DNA from: Saussurea involucrata
Lineage: Eukaryota > Streptophyta > Magnoliopsida > Asterales > Asteraceae
DNA: 64,000 bases
Direction: 5' to 3'
Assembly (NCBI GenBank): GCA_033807775.1
Contig: CM066327.1
Span: 78,850,795-78,914,794, forward strand
The position numbers were made by a program, and so were the translations under genes. Below are positions 1 to 11,900 of this stretch, piece after piece; within the stretch, counting starts at the first letter, position 1; every line of letters starts with the position of its first letter. Under the pieces are notes generated by a model. It saw only the letters and a list, made by a program, of their open reading frames with translations. It had not been told where the DNA came from and made no database searches.

Positions 1-2
1 AC

Positions 3-1547
3 TTTATTTCTCTAACTGAACCAAAGAAAATAGATGATGCCCTCAGAGATCCAAACTGGGTCAGCGCTATGCAAGAAGAGCTGACTGAATTCGAAAGAAA
101 CAAAGTTTGGAAACTTGTTCGGAGACCAACTGACAAAACAGTGATAGGCACTAAGTGGGTCTATCGAAACAAGTTGGACGAACATGGTACTGTAACTCGC
201 AACAAAGCTCGTCTTGTTGCTCAGGGATACAGACAAGAGGAAGGTATAGATTATGACGAAACCTTTGCTCCAGTAGCAAGACTTGAATATATTCGTCTTT
301 TCTTAGCAAATGTTGTACACAAAAACTTCACTGTACATCAAATGGATGTTAAGTCAGCGTTTCTAAATGGAAAGCTGAATGAAGAAGTTTATGTGGAACA
401 ACCTCCAGGATTCTCAGATCCTAAGCGTCCAGGTTATGTTTATAAGCTGGATAAGGCACTTTATGGCTTGAAGCAAGCTCCTCGTGCATGGTATGACACT
501 CTTTCTACTTATCTCCACCTTGAAAAATTTGAGAGAGGTAAGATTGACAAAACTTTGTTTTTTAGAAAAATAAAAGGTCATATCATTTTAGTTCAAATAT
601 ATGTTGATGACATTATATTTGGTTCTACTAACCCTGAGCTTTGTACTCGTTTCGCTGATAGAATGAAAGATGAATATAAAATGAGTATGATGGGTGAACT
701 AACATATTTCCTTGGTCTTCAGATTAAGCAAACTGAAAAAGGAACTTTTATAAATCAGGGAAAGTATGTTAAAGATATGCTGAAGAAATTCGACTTAACT
801 GAAAGTTCAGCTATGAAAACCCCTATGGCACCACCGCTGATACTTGATAAGGACACAAAGGGTGTTCCTGTCAATGTCACGCTGTACCGTGGGATGATCG
901 GCTCACTACTGTATCTTACAGCTAGCCGACCCGATATTATGTTTGCAACATGTCTGTGCGCACGATATCAAGCTGAACCTAAGATATCTCATATGAAAGC
1001 TGTAAAGCGAATCTTTCGATATCTTAAGGGTACAGCGAATCTAGGTCTTTGGTATCCCAAAGATTCAGGATTCGATCTAACCGCCTATTCAGACAGTGAT
1101 TTTGCAGGTTGCAAAATGGATAGGAAAAGCACCACAGGAGGATGTCAGCTCCTGGGTGGAAAGCTGGTAAGTTGGACAAGTAAGAAGCAAAACTCAGTGT
1201 CCACTTCCACAGCTGAAGCTGAGTATGTAGCCGCTGGAAGCTGCTGTTCTCAAGTCTTGCGGATGAGAAATCAACTACTAGATTATGATCTTCAGCTCTC
1301 CAAAATTCCAATCTATTGCGACAGCACAAGTGCCATCGCTATAGCAAACAATCCAGTGCTACACTCAAAGACAAAACACATAGAAATCAGATATCATTTT
1401 ATCAGAGATCATGTGATGAATGGTGATATAGAACTTCATTTTATCCCAATTGATTATCAGTTAGCTGATTTGTTTACCAAACCTCTTGATGAGACAAGAT
1501 TCAACTTTCTCATTAGCGAGCTTGGAATGCTGAACTTTGAAGGATAA
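3..1547 (+). CDS. Copia pol, C-terminal part: reverse transcriptase and RNase H
   Basis: The frame is already open at base 3, so the true start is left of the window and the ATG at 69 is only an internal Met. Visible motifs are the copia RT start (WKLV, then TKWVYRNK), DVKSAFLNG, LYGLKQAPRAWY, the catalytic box YVDD at about 600-612, and the RNase H motifs YSDSDFAG, TAEAEYVAA and the CDS...HSKTKHIEIRYHFIRD block. The enzyme copies element RNA into cDNA and degrades the RNA strand inside the virus-like particle. The reading frame is uninterrupted to the TAA after LGMLNFEG, the usual place for pol to end in this group. The catalytic residues that can be seen are intact, so this part could still be active. 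Confidence 0.93.
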   Translation, partial: FISLTEPKKIDDALRDPNWVSAMQEELTEFERNKVWKLVRRPTDKTVIGTKWVYRNKLDEHGTVTRNKARLVAQGYRQEEGIDYDETFAPVARLEYIRLFLANVVHKNFTVHQMDVKSAFLNGKLNEEVYVEQPPGFSDPKRPGYVYKLDKALYGLKQAPRAWYDTLSTYLHLEKFERGKIDKTLFFRKIKGHIILVQIYVDDIIFGSTNPELCTRFADRMKDEYKMSMMGELTYFLGLQIKQTEKGTFINQGKYVKDMLKKFDLTESSAMKTPMAPPLILDKDTKGVPVNVTLYRGMIGSLLYLTASRPDIMFATCLCARYQAEPKISHMKAVKRIFRYLKGTANLGLWYPKDSGFDLTAYSDSDFAGCKMDRKSTTGGCQLLGGKLVSWTSKKQNSVSTSTAEAEYVAAGSCCSQVLRMRNQLLDYDLQLSKIPIYCDSTSAIAIANNPVLHSKTKHIEIRYHFIRDHVMNGDIELHFIPIDYQLADLFTKPLDETRFNFLISELGMLNFEG

Positions 1548-2547
1548 ATCTTCAGCGGTTCACATTTAATCAGCGATACGTTTATACATTCTTGTATAGG
1601 CTCTGGATAAAATAAACTTGTACAATCCATTTCATCATCTTCTCTCTGAATAAATTGGGTTAAACTGATATCAAGGTATGTTTTCTCTGACAAAACGCAT
1701 GAAAATGCAAGATTTCAAATTCTTTCATCGCTGAATATCTCTTCCTTAACAGCGATATTTTGAAATTTCTTAAAACCCTCACTGATATTTCTATTCAGTG
1801 CTTCATATTTTCCAAAGAGTCCCTGAGTTTTTCTTTCAAAACCTCAGAGACAACGAAAGAATGTGAAAGGACAGTTGTGACGTCATTGCAACGGATAACA
1901 CCAGGCACGCTCTTTTTCTGACACACGTTTGCACGTTTCGTTGTCTATCCAATCAAATGCAAACACGTGTCCGTGTCATGATGAAAAAATTTCCCGCTCA
2001 AGTTTTTCTCTCTCTACTCTCTTCCTATATAAACACTCTCAAAGTTTATATTTGTCTTTTACGCGAATCAATCTTTCTCCGCAAGAAAAGAACATTGTTG
2101 CATTTTGTGCTCTCAATCTTCAAGAACTGTTCATCATCTTCTTCATCAAACTCAAGGTTATTATGTTCTTATCTATTATCAAATGCGAATAACTTGTTTT
2201 CGATCTTATCATTGTTTTACACAAGATCAAACAAAAGAACTCAAAAATAAAATCATTTTCTTTCATGGTTTTATAAACACAACCATTTCATGGTTGTTCT
2301 TCAAGTTTTAAATCTAAAATCTTAAACTTGTTCTTCTTTCGTATCCATTTTTTTTAAAACTGGAATACAAGGCTTATAGGTGTTATATTCGTTTTTTTTT
2401 AAAACAAGAAAAACCCTAATCTTCATTAAGACTTTTTTGTCTGAATGAAATGGACAAAATTCGAAAAATCTTAATGGAAATTTTCTTTCCACATTAAGAT
2501 ATTTTCTTATTTGTTAACATCTTTGGTTGAACTGATAATACAGTGAA
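1548..2547 (+). other. Spacer between pol and the envelope-like ORF, with promoter-like sequence
   Basis: This 1-kb stretch has no long frame. It contains several TCAGCG/CGCTGA hexamers (near 1553, 1573, 1730, 1755). Around 2000-2110 it has the layout of a plant core promoter: a C/T-rich tract, a TATATAAA box and a following A- and C/T-rich leader. The rest is AT-rich leader running to the ATG at 2548. Confidence 0.6.
2026..2033 (+). promoter_or_regulatory. TATA box of a putative internal promoter
   Basis: TATATAAA preceded by a pyrimidine-rich patch (CTCTCTCTACTCTCTTCC). Transcription would start near 2060, giving a leader of about 490 bases before the ATG at 2548. It could drive a subgenomic RNA for the envelope-like ORF apart from the LTR promoter. 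Position and context are seen; activity is inferred. Confidence 0.5.
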
Positions 2548-5500
2548 ATGGCAACTTCAAAGCTGAAAGTTACCGCTGAGTCCATCTCCGCTGATTCTGA
2601 GGAACTGGAAATCACCAAAGCTCCTCAGGTTAAGTTTGAGCTGGATCAACTAGACTAGACAAAGGCAAACAACCTCTTAGCGCTTCTCGAGTTTCCTCCT
2701 TGGAAGCAGGTATCCCATCTAGACGACGCTGTAAATTTTTTGAAGAATAGCCCCATCTACACAGCACTGACAATCACACCTCCTGCCAGTCAGCGTCTAT
2801 TATCCCAATTCTGGTACTCTGCCAGACACACCGACCTACCCTCAGCCAAAGATCCATCTAAAACCATCGACTGCATACTCAGCGATACTGAGTATGGCAC
2901 CATCAAGATAACCCCCGCAATAATCCGCAAAGCTCTAAAATTCCCTAACGCTACCTCAGAAAATCCTTTCATTCCATTTCCTGACCACAAGAAGCACGCT
3001 GACAGGGAAGAAATCATTGCTTTCCTTGATGCGATGGGTTACATCTAGGAGACTGGAAGAGACAAGCTACCTGAGAAGAAGCTGACGCTGATAAAGAAAT
3101 CCAAGATGCCCAGCGAGATGAACTTCATCTTCGCTCACCTGATCAGCTGCATGACAGCGAAATCCGGATCTTCTGATCAAGCCGCTCAACCTCAGCAGGC
3201 CATGGGTTACGCACTGCTGAAAGGTCTCAACATTAACTGGGCCTCCATCATCTATGAAGACCTCATTCAACGTGTTGATTCTGCCGCTGACCGACCAGCA
3301 TGGGTTCCTTACCCACGATTCATCAGCGCCATCTTTCAATATGGCCTGAAGGACAGCTATCCTGAAGAGGGTGATCTGAAACTCTCTCAGATTGGCCCTA
3401 AAGTTCTCGACTCCAAGCCTGTCGCCAACGAGGTACGTCTCTCTACCCTTCTCACTCTACTTAATTCTCCGCTTTCTGTGGCTCCTTCAGCGACAATACC
3501 CCTCGCTGATTCCCAGGCCACAAAATCCATTCCTTCTAAGAAAAGGAAACAATCTCTTACCCCTCTTGATTCCAAAAGGATCAAGAAAACAAAGGAGCAA
3601 CCCCAGCAACTCCATGCTGAAGACTCCTCAGCTCATTCTGAAGAGCTGAAGGAAAGTTCCGTGGTACGCTCTGCCACACCAATTCAAGACATCCCTTCTA
3701 AACCTACTTCAGCGTCCTTAAACGCTGAGGTTAGAACTTTGGAATCTACCCAACCTTCTTCAGTCTCTCAAAAGACTGATGAAGTACTTCTCAGCGAATC
3801 CAACGCTGAACTTGCAACCCAACCCCAATTCTTATCCTTCGCTCCTCCCTCTATTTCTTTGGACACTCCTCCAGTTAAAGCTGGAGATGCCATCATTCAA
3901 GAAGCCGTTGAAGCTTCTCAGCGAATGACGAAGAAAGGACCTGCAGAGATCTCCATCCCTCACGGAACTTTTGAGGGAGATATGAAACACTATGGAGGGA
4001 CTCGAAACTTTGATGAGTTCGTCAACGCTCCTGCAGGTACAGATCCCACCTTAAACACTGTAACTAAACCTGAAACTTATGAGCTTTCCTTTGTTCACAA
4101 GTACTTATATGTTACAGGTCCTTATTTGGGAGACATCAACCAGTCTCTGAAGTCCATGGAGATGAAACTTACAGATCTCACCACCGGTCTATCAAATAAC
4201 TCTACAGCTGTAACAAACGCTGGAGAGAATCTGACGAAGCTGACTAATGTGGTGGAAAAGAAGGCCTCCTCTGATGACATCAAAGACCTTGATAAAACTC
4301 TCGCCGACTTTGCCAAAGTGCTCTCCGACATCTACACTGACTACACCAACCTCAAATCGTCAGTTTCCACCGTTTCCAGCGAGGTTACAACGCTGAAGAA
4401 ATCGGTTGGTACACTCGAAGGTGATATGTCAGTGGTCAAGACCGACTTGGGCTCAGTGAAGACCGACCTTAGTTCTGTCAAGACAATGATCGAGACGCTA
4501 GTGAACAAGGCAATCAATCCAGCTCCTGCTCCGGCCCCTGCACCTATTTTGGACTCATTCACCGCAGAGGATCGCCAAGAGCTGAAGAAAATCACGCCTG
4601 CTATTTCTGGCCTAGAAGACAGAATAGCTAAGCTTGAAGGTTGTGTGAAAGTCTCTGGCCCAGAAGACAGAGACAACACCAATGCTGAGTCTACCCATTC
4701 CTCCCCCGCCCATCATGAGAAAGAGGGGGAGAAGAGCCCTGAACAGGAGAAGAGCGCTGAAGATCAAAATAAGAGCGCTGAAGACCTTTCCCATGATGAA
4801 TCTATCAGGGGAGAGGGTAATGAAGATCTGATTACTGGACCTCAGGGAGATGAAAACCCTGAGGGAACCGAGAACCTCGCCTCTGTATCTGAGGGGGAGC
4901 AACTCGAAGAAGATGCTGAGGAATCCGAAGCAGAAGAAGACGAAGACATCGACATCCCTGAAGCTGAACCATCCTCCTCTCCAAGGAACGATGATGATGA
5001 TGATGATGAAGATAACGAATTCTTTGTCGTAAAAAATGCTCCTCGAAAAGCTCTTAAAGGGATCGTGATAACCGAATCCACAGGGGAGAAGACAAAAACA
5101 AAGACAAAGCACTCAGCCTCTGGCGCTGAGAAAAGCAAAGACAAAGGCATCGCTGAAGATGATAATCTGGCGATCCTACTTGCAAAGCCGATTTGTCAGG
5201 TACACTAAACTTATTTTTCCTTCCCTGATCATCTCTGAACAATCAGTTATCCATTCCACAAACACCATACACATCCACATTTTTTTCTATCTTTTCTACC
5301 CAAGTTCTTCTACCCAGTTCTTATTTGTAAGATCGCTGCGTTTCAGCTAGTCCTCTCCCCTGTTTGAGGATATCGCTGAAAGATCTTCTATTGCGACTTC
5401 ACCAATAATTCCAGCTACCGCTGAAGACATACTCTCAGTCTTAGATTTAATCTCTGAGACTGATGAATCAGAAGAACAACCTCTCTCGCACAGAAACAGA

Positions 5501-6607
5501 CCTTCCTCGGTTTCTCAAAAGCTGAGTGAAGAAGATCAAAAGAGGAGAGAAGAAATGATAAAGCGATTCGAGGATCAGCGAATCATCCTAAGGCGCGATC
5601 AACTACCTTCAGTTCCTCCTAAGTTCAGAATTTCAAAAGCTGAATACCAGGATCATCTCAGAGCTGAACGCCTCATCGCTGAAAGGAAGGAAGCTGAAGA
5701 TAAAGACAGAGAATACGCCATCAAGCTCACTCAAGAATCTGTCAAAGACCCCAAGCTGAAGCGTATTCCCATTCAAATCCAACGAAAGCTTTGGGAACAA
5801 GCCCAGAAGATCGTGGAAAAGAAAGCTGAAGTTTCTCAGACCACCCTGATCTGGTGTAAAGAGAAAATCCACTTCAGATATCGTCCAGCGAAGATCAACA
5901 AGGTATTCATCTCTGGAAGAACCTCCATCGGAGTACCTATTGTTGACATCAAACTGTTCAGAGAAGATGGCTCATCTGAAACCTTTCGTGCTGACACTGT
6001 AAAAAGGTATGGTCTCTCTGAATGGCTGGAGATGAGGTTAGCTATCCAACCATCAAAATCTAAGTACAAGGATCATTTCGAAAAGCTGATAAACAGACAG
6101 ATCGATTTGTTATCTTCTTGTGTGGATATTCCTCCTGTTCCTGATCTAAAGCCGAAAAGAAAAAGGGGCTCACCAAAGAAGAAACGTCAAGATTCAAACT
6201 CAGGTCCTGTCATACGAAATGAAACTGGAATTGGTTTCTCTCGCGCTGAAGTACTTGGTCCTGATCCTGATCTATCTGCCCTTGACATCTCTTTGCCACC
6301 ATGTGAACTTTTCGTCCCTGGTAAAGTCATCAGTAATCCTTATGGAATATTCTTTCTTGACTACGACGGACGTAAATGCTTTCAACGGATCGCTGAGCTT
6401 CCAATCACTCCAATCGAACAGCTCAGAGATCTCATCTACTGGTGCGACTTCAGAAAAGACATTCAGGCACGACACCTAAAACCCTTGATTTTTGAAGCTG
6501 CTCTGAAGCTAAAGAATAAAGGAGAAAAGGTTCCTGACTGGATGATTCCAACTGAAAAGACAACCCTTGATGAACTTCTCATTAAGGAAGAACCCTTTGA
6601 AGGCTGA
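2548..6607 (+). pseudogene. Sirevirus envelope-like third ORF, two exons, two in-frame stops
   Basis: Reading from ATG 2548, the frame continues to 5199 apart from TAG stops at 2656-2658 and 3046-3048, each one C-to-T change from CAG. Reading resumes at 5351 and stays open to TGA at 6605-6607; a GT-AG intron (5200-5350, phase 0) joins the two parts into about 1300 codons. The N-terminal 200-residue block (FW near residue 90, PRF near residue 260) resembles the conserved block of envelope-like proteins of copia elements. Then come Ser/Thr/Glu-rich segments, a likely coiled coil near 4130-4500 (heptad-like VKTDLGSVKTDLSSVKT), a Pro-Ala run (4519-4545), acidic tracts including poly-Asp (4990-5010), and a basic Lys/Arg/Glu-rich C-terminus. 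No clear transmembrane helix is visible, so a true envelope role is unproven. Confidence 0.72.
5200..5350 (+). other. Predicted 151-base intron in the envelope-like ORF
   Basis: The donor is CAG|GTACAC and the acceptor lies in TTTCAGCTAG, using the AG at 5349-5350. The interior is T-rich. Both exon ends are in phase 0, and the downstream frame is open from 5351, about 200 bases before its first Met (5555). A frameshift or stop would be an alternative, but canonical signals at both ends favour an intron. Confidence 0.6.
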
Positions 6608-6864
6608 CAACAATCACCACTTTCTCTATTGTATCAGACATCCTTCAGTACTTGTAATTTATTTCGCTTGTACTTGTAATCTTTCTTATTCATATTGTAA
6701 CCTGATTCAAAGATTTAAAGAAAGATTTCAGCGAATGTACTTTACTCCATCAGTACTGAAAAGATCCCAGAAAACAGTAAAAGGGACAAATATTTTATGA
6801 GTTCTTTTTATCCTTATGTTTTCATTAAATAGCAATTTTCTTTGTTGCTATGTCATAATCAAAT
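6608..6864 (+). other. 3' untranslated region of the Sirevirus, no gene seen
   Basis: AT-rich sequence between the stop of the envelope-like ORF and the polypurine tract. No frame or repeat of note. Confidence 0.6.
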
Positions 6865-6873
6865 AGGGGGAGA
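6865..6873 (+). promoter_or_regulatory. Polypurine tract (plus-strand primer)
   Basis: AGGGGGAGA, one base before the LTR start TGTTGA. This is the plus-strand priming site usual for Sireviruses. Confidence 0.9.
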
Positions 6874-6874
6874 T

Positions 6875-7843
6875 TGTTGATCCAAACCCTCAGTGATTTG
6901 ATAATGACCCTATCTTAAATACTTAGTGAAAATTGTAAGTAAACAATATGTATCAGAGTTTCACTATCGCTGATAAGTACTAAGATCTTACAGTATTGCT
7001 GATAGGAACTCTCGCACTTTTAGATTAAACATTCAGCGAACACTGTTCACCATATCGCTGAGTCTGTTCAGTCCTTATGGTGATCGCTGATAAATTAGTT
7101 GTTTACTTATGATTCCTGAAGACAAGATTCACGTCAACAAAGGTTCTACGCTGAAGTCGAAGATCAAGCTCAAGAACCAGCGACAAGTCTCCTAATGAAC
7201 TGATGCGGATCAGCGAAGACTCAGATTTGTCCACTCAACGTGAAGTATCAAGTACAAGACTTCAGCTATCGCTGAACTTTATCATTCGCTGAATAGTAAA
7301 TGATAATCGCTGAATCAACGAAAGCTGATCATGAAGTCCTCCGTACAAAGTACTTTTGTCTTAACCTCCCTTGCACGCCACCGTACGAAATGTCAGAAAA
7401 GAACCTCCGAAAATCTGAAATCGTACAACCACTCTGATACTACACTGTTCATTCATGCGGCTACTAAGGTTGTCAACAAAGGTCAATGACATGCAACCAA
7501 TCCGCTGATGACACGTGTAAAGTGTATACTGAATTGCATTAAATGCATGCAGTATATAAAGAGATGAACTCACTTCATTTGAAGTAACTTGCTAACTCTG
7601 GACAAGTTCAAATCTCTCAAGATAGGATTTTATTAGTAATCTCCATATCTTTCTTAGTGCAAGAAACCTTAGTGTTCCAACTTGTTTAGATTTAGGTTTA
7701 TCCTTAATCTTGTTTCCGCAACAAGCTGTAAATTGTTAATGATTTATCAATAAACAATTTAGAAAAGTAAAATAGTGTGTTTGTATTCAACCCCCCCCCC
7801 CCCCCCCCTTCTACAAACTTGTTTAAGCCTTTCGGGACCAACA
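6875..7843 (+). repeat. 3' LTR of the Sirevirus (969 bp)
   Basis: Begins TGTTGATCC directly after the polypurine tract and ends GGGACCAACA. A TATATAAA box at 7553-7560 marks the LTR promoter, so U3 is about 700 bp. AATAAA-like sequence lies near 7749. U3 holds about ten copies of CGCTGA or its complement TCAGCG between 6960 and 7510. An 18-base C run lies in the U5 end (7791-7808). The 5' partner is outside the window. Confidence 0.88.
7791..7808 (+). repeat. Poly-C run of 18
   Basis: An uninterrupted run of 18 C near the end of the Sirevirus LTR; its length is likely to vary between copies. Confidence 0.9.
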
Positions 7844-8998
7844 GAGTGTGTCCATTTTGCACAACTACCCGGTAAGTGGTAGTAGATTTTTTTACACATA
7901 CGATAAATTGTTATAAAAACCTTCGTGTTGAAAAGTCTTATGAAATTTCGATTGGCATATTTGTTGTGTGTTTCACTTGAAAACCTTGAACTCATTAGGA
8001 CTTTGGAAGGTTAAGCAACCCTGGTTAAGGGTGAGGGCGTATAGAACCTTGTTAGTGGAAGGTTGGGCATTCCGACGCGTGATAGTACCGTAATCCGAAT
8101 AGTATCGTTTGCAAGGTCGATGCACTTTTGTAACTGAAGGGTGAAGCTCGCAGTAACTTCTGTTAATGCTTGTGGTAAACCGTTCGTTTCGGCAAATTTG
8201 TTATGGGTACTGGTCAGTTATTGCATAAGGGATGTGTAGAACCCTTTAGACACCGTGCTAATAACCTTGGTTTTGTGGGTATGTTCGATGAATGAAATTC
8301 GTGTATGGAACTCTGTTGCAGTTCGAATCTTGGTGAGAGTGTTAGGTGTTAACTTTTGGACTATGAGGCCAAAAGCCATTGATGTACTTTGAGTGTTGTC
8401 GTCAAATCCTAAGGGATATTGGTATCGCATGTAGTAATTTTAAGAAGTTCTGGCTGTGATAAGTGGATATAGTTGAATGACTTTTCCTTGTCTGGTAAAG
8501 AATTTGCAATTTGGAGTGTTGGCGCTTGAACGTATTTTGGGAACTGCATAATTTTGGGTCGAGGACGACCGTCCGTTTTGAGTCAAATGGTACTCGTTAA
8601 AGTTAAATGACAGTTCAGTAGCGGGACCAGTTGAATTTGGAATTTTGTTGGTTTCGGTAGTGATCAAACCTTGGATTGGTTGGAGAAAGAGTTTAAAAGC
8701 GTGTAGATCCGGACTGATTGGAAGTCGGGATCTGCCATTGGGGAAGTATGGATCACCTAAGGTTGGGAGACAACCGACGTGGTTAGGAGTTACTCTAGTA
8801 AGTTAAGCGATCACTCGAATACAAGTGTAATGTGCCTAAGGGGACATTTGTTTTAAGTATCAGCATGAAGTTTATCGTGGCAGTACCATCAAGTGGATTA
8901 GAGACAACTCCTCGTAAACATAGACAGTCAATTATGAGGGCATCGTTAAATGGGAAGCTAGATTTCGAGAACCAAATCTTTTTTAAGGTTGGGAGGAT
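7844..8998 (+). mobile_element. Gypsy element, non-coding tail before its 3' LTR (truncated)
   Basis: This sequence follows the Sirevirus LTR and leads into a purine-rich tract (GGTTGGGAGGAT, 8987-8998) and an LTR starting TGTAACACC. No protein motif is visible in either strand. It is most likely the long 3' untranslated tail of a Tekay/Del-like chromovirus whose coding part was separated by the Sirevirus insertion. A TCGAGGACGA motif at about 8558 resembles sequence often seen just after pol in such elements. Confidence 0.6.
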
Positions 8999-11900
8999 TG
9001 TAACACCCCAAATTTTGTCGGTAAGGGAATAGAACCCATTTTGATCTATTTATGCATTAAACTCCTAAGACGTAGACGTTTTATTATTAAGAGGTACTTC
9101 GTAAGCTAAGGGTGTCATATGTATGATAGAATTCAGTATTCGTTTGGTTATAACCTTCCGATGTTGCACCCTCGCCTTATACGTTCAATTTCGGAAATTT
9201 GGTTTTTGGGGTCAAGTGGACGCCCGCATAGGTAAGCAAGTAGATGTCCGCATAGGGCCGCACTTCCGCATGTTTCCGCGGAAGCAACAAAGGTTTGAGG
9301 GGTTTTCAGGAAAGTTCGAAGTGGACGTCCGCATAGGGCTTCAAGCGGACGTCCGCATTGTGTCTGGCGAATTTTTCACCCTTTTTCACCTTCAACTTTT
9401 CTGTCCTCTCTCTCCTACCTTTTATAAACCGAATCAGATCTGGTCTCTTCCTCCCTTACTCGACCCCCACCTCCAAAACCCCCAAATCATCCTCTCCTCC
9501 TCATCTTTCTTTCCCAAATCAAACCCCACACCATTTATATGAACCTTAACCTTTTTCTAGAATCTTTTCTTTGGGTATGAAAGTGGTTGTTCTCCATCAA
9601 GCTAAAGAATGGAAGCTTAGAGCAAGAGTTCTTCATCTCACTCTCATTATTGGAGTTGGAAGTTCATTTTTGCTAACCTAGAAGAGTTTGTTGACGGATT
9701 CAAGTTGTGGTTGAGGTAATCTTCTCTTTTCTCCACCTAAGAAATTAGGGTTTTTTTGCATAAATGGAGATTTTGATATAATATGTTAGGGGAAAACGAT
9801 TCTAAATGTTGGATATGACTATTTATGGTCGAAAGCTTGTGGATCTAGGGTTTTGTAAGTTTTGGCTTGAGGATCCAAGTTTCTTCATAGAAGCTCAAGT
9901 TAGGGAAAATCTAGATTTAGCCTAAATCTAGCAAGGTGAGTTCAAGTTGGTTTGTGAAAACGTGGTACATGCCAAAAATGTTTATTTTAAAGTGTTTATG
10001 TGTTTTACATGAAATTATCAATTGTAGAGTTATTTAGTGGGTTTTAACTATTTAAAGTGTTGAGAGCTTTACAAATCTTGTAAAACACCCACATTTGGGA
10101 TTTTTGGGTAACTTGATAAATAAATAATAAATAATAGTGTTTTGATGAGTTATTGTATAAATGAGGGCTATTTGACAAATATGCACTTTTAGTGTTTGTT
10201 GGAAAAATGAAAAGTTTAAGTTATGGGACATTTTGAAAATACGCATGAGTGGGTCTTTTAATGAGTTTGCATATTAGTACGTCTCATTCTAATAAATCTC
10301 ATGAGATGTCCATCATTAGGTTTTTGGACACTTTGGTAAATAAACCGTGAGGGTATGCCTTTTGAGTGATCTATCTCATAAATGAATATCATTTGATATT
10401 TATGCACTCTTGATGCTTTTGGTTTTATAACCCATTGTGAAAGATATACGTTATCAAGTTATAAAGTATTTAGGTATATAAATGGTTTGATTTCATTTGG
10501 AAAATGTCAATGAAGGGGTTTTGAGTTAGTTATGCCTTTGGAGCTTGTATTTGCATAATATGGGTTAAATACATTTCATTTGCATATGTTGACTTTTAAA
10601 AATTGGTCATTTGATCTTTTGAGCTTGTGCCTTAGTTTTTGACTCTGTTGGGTCTTGGAGAAATTTGTCCGATTTGATAGCTCTATGTAGAGCTTTGGTT
10701 ATGATTTGTATGTATTGCATCTTATTTGGGAACTACATGATTTGAATGCGTTGGTTATTCTTTTAGAATCATGTATTAATTTCTAAATTAAACAAGCTTG
10801 TTTTGGATGGTGAGATCCCAAGGTAAAGACCCATATAAGGTTGAACTTGGTGGTTCTAGGCTAAGGATTTGGTTTGGGTTGATGCCTCAATAGACTGAAG
10901 ATCCAGTTTGGTTGATGTTTCTATGGACTAAAGATTCGGTTTGGGTTGATGTCTCACTAGGCTAACAATCCGGTTCGGGTTGATGCCTCAATAGACTAAA
11001 TATCCGGTTTGGGTTGATGTCTCCGTGGACTAAAGATCCGGTTTGGGTTGATGTCCAAATTTGACTAAAGACTTGGATAGGGTTGATGTCATAGGTTTTT
11101 CCATCCATAAAACATGCTTGTAACATATATTTGTGGTTTAACTTTGTCTACCCGCCACATTCGATGGAATCGGGTCTCCCCATCACTAGAAGGTGTTGTT
11201 TTGGGTATTTACTTGTATCTATTGTTTTCGATGATGTATTATATTTATATGGATCGTTTTCCATGATTTATGGGCAGTGTATTATGCCTCATCCTTGTTT
11301 GGATGTTTCGAACAATGAAGTTTTATTCACGTGTATATTTTTTGGAAATTTAATATCTATTCACGTTTTAGGTGAGTTTTGGATTTGAGTCCATTATTGA
11401 GAAATGCATTATATTGGAGCTTTCGTCACGGGATTTGTGTGCGTTGAAAAAAATGAGTTGTTTGCACATTTAATATAAATCTTTTTGGAAATCATGATTT
11501 AAGTTGCATTCTTTTCGTTTAACGAAATATTTGATCATGATGAAAACTTTTGAACTCACTAGGCGTTAGCCTAACCTTCTTAATTTTATCGGCATGTGCA
11601 GCAGGTTCCGGTTGGAGAATTGTACTAGCGACATTGTGAAGAGTTGAGAGCTAGTTGTGTGCTCGAGAAATGAATAGCTTGGTGAAGTCTTCCGCATATT
11701 GGGAATAACAATTTTATATTTGGATTGAGTAACACCCGACCTTATGTAGTCTTGGCGTATGACTTAAGCTATTGAATATTGATGTTATTGTGTTTTAAAG
11801 TTGAGGTATTTCTAAGGATGGATTGTAGAAGGGATTTTATTCTTTATTTGGTTATTTTATTTAGTTGGTCTTTCTAATTTCCAATTTTTGTTTGATTTGG

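Larger units (their letters stand above)
1..7843 (+). mobile_element. Ty1/copia retrotransposon of Sirevirus type, 5' part outside window
   Basis: The element runs from the middle of pol, through a 1-kb spacer and a very long envelope-like ORF, to a polypurine tract and a 969-bp 3' LTR. The order pol, third ORF, AGGGGGAGA tract, LTR beginning TGTTGA and ending CCAACA is that of Sireviruses (SIRE/Maximus group). The 5' LTR, gag, protease and integrase lie left of the window. It is inserted in an older gypsy element, whose sequence resumes directly after the LTR. The right half of the target duplication would be GAGTG at 7844-7848; the left half cannot be seen. Two stops in the third ORF suggest this copy is not fully functional. 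Confidence 0.88.

Noticed and set aside
4612..5112. 166-residue minus-strand ORF opposite the envelope-like ORF
   Set aside because: A shadow of the acidic, GA-rich coding strand; no motif and no context.
9123..9542. 139-residue ORF in the gypsy LTR
   Set aside because: Covers promoter and leader sequence of the LTR with short GTCCGCATAGG repeats; composition is not protein-like.
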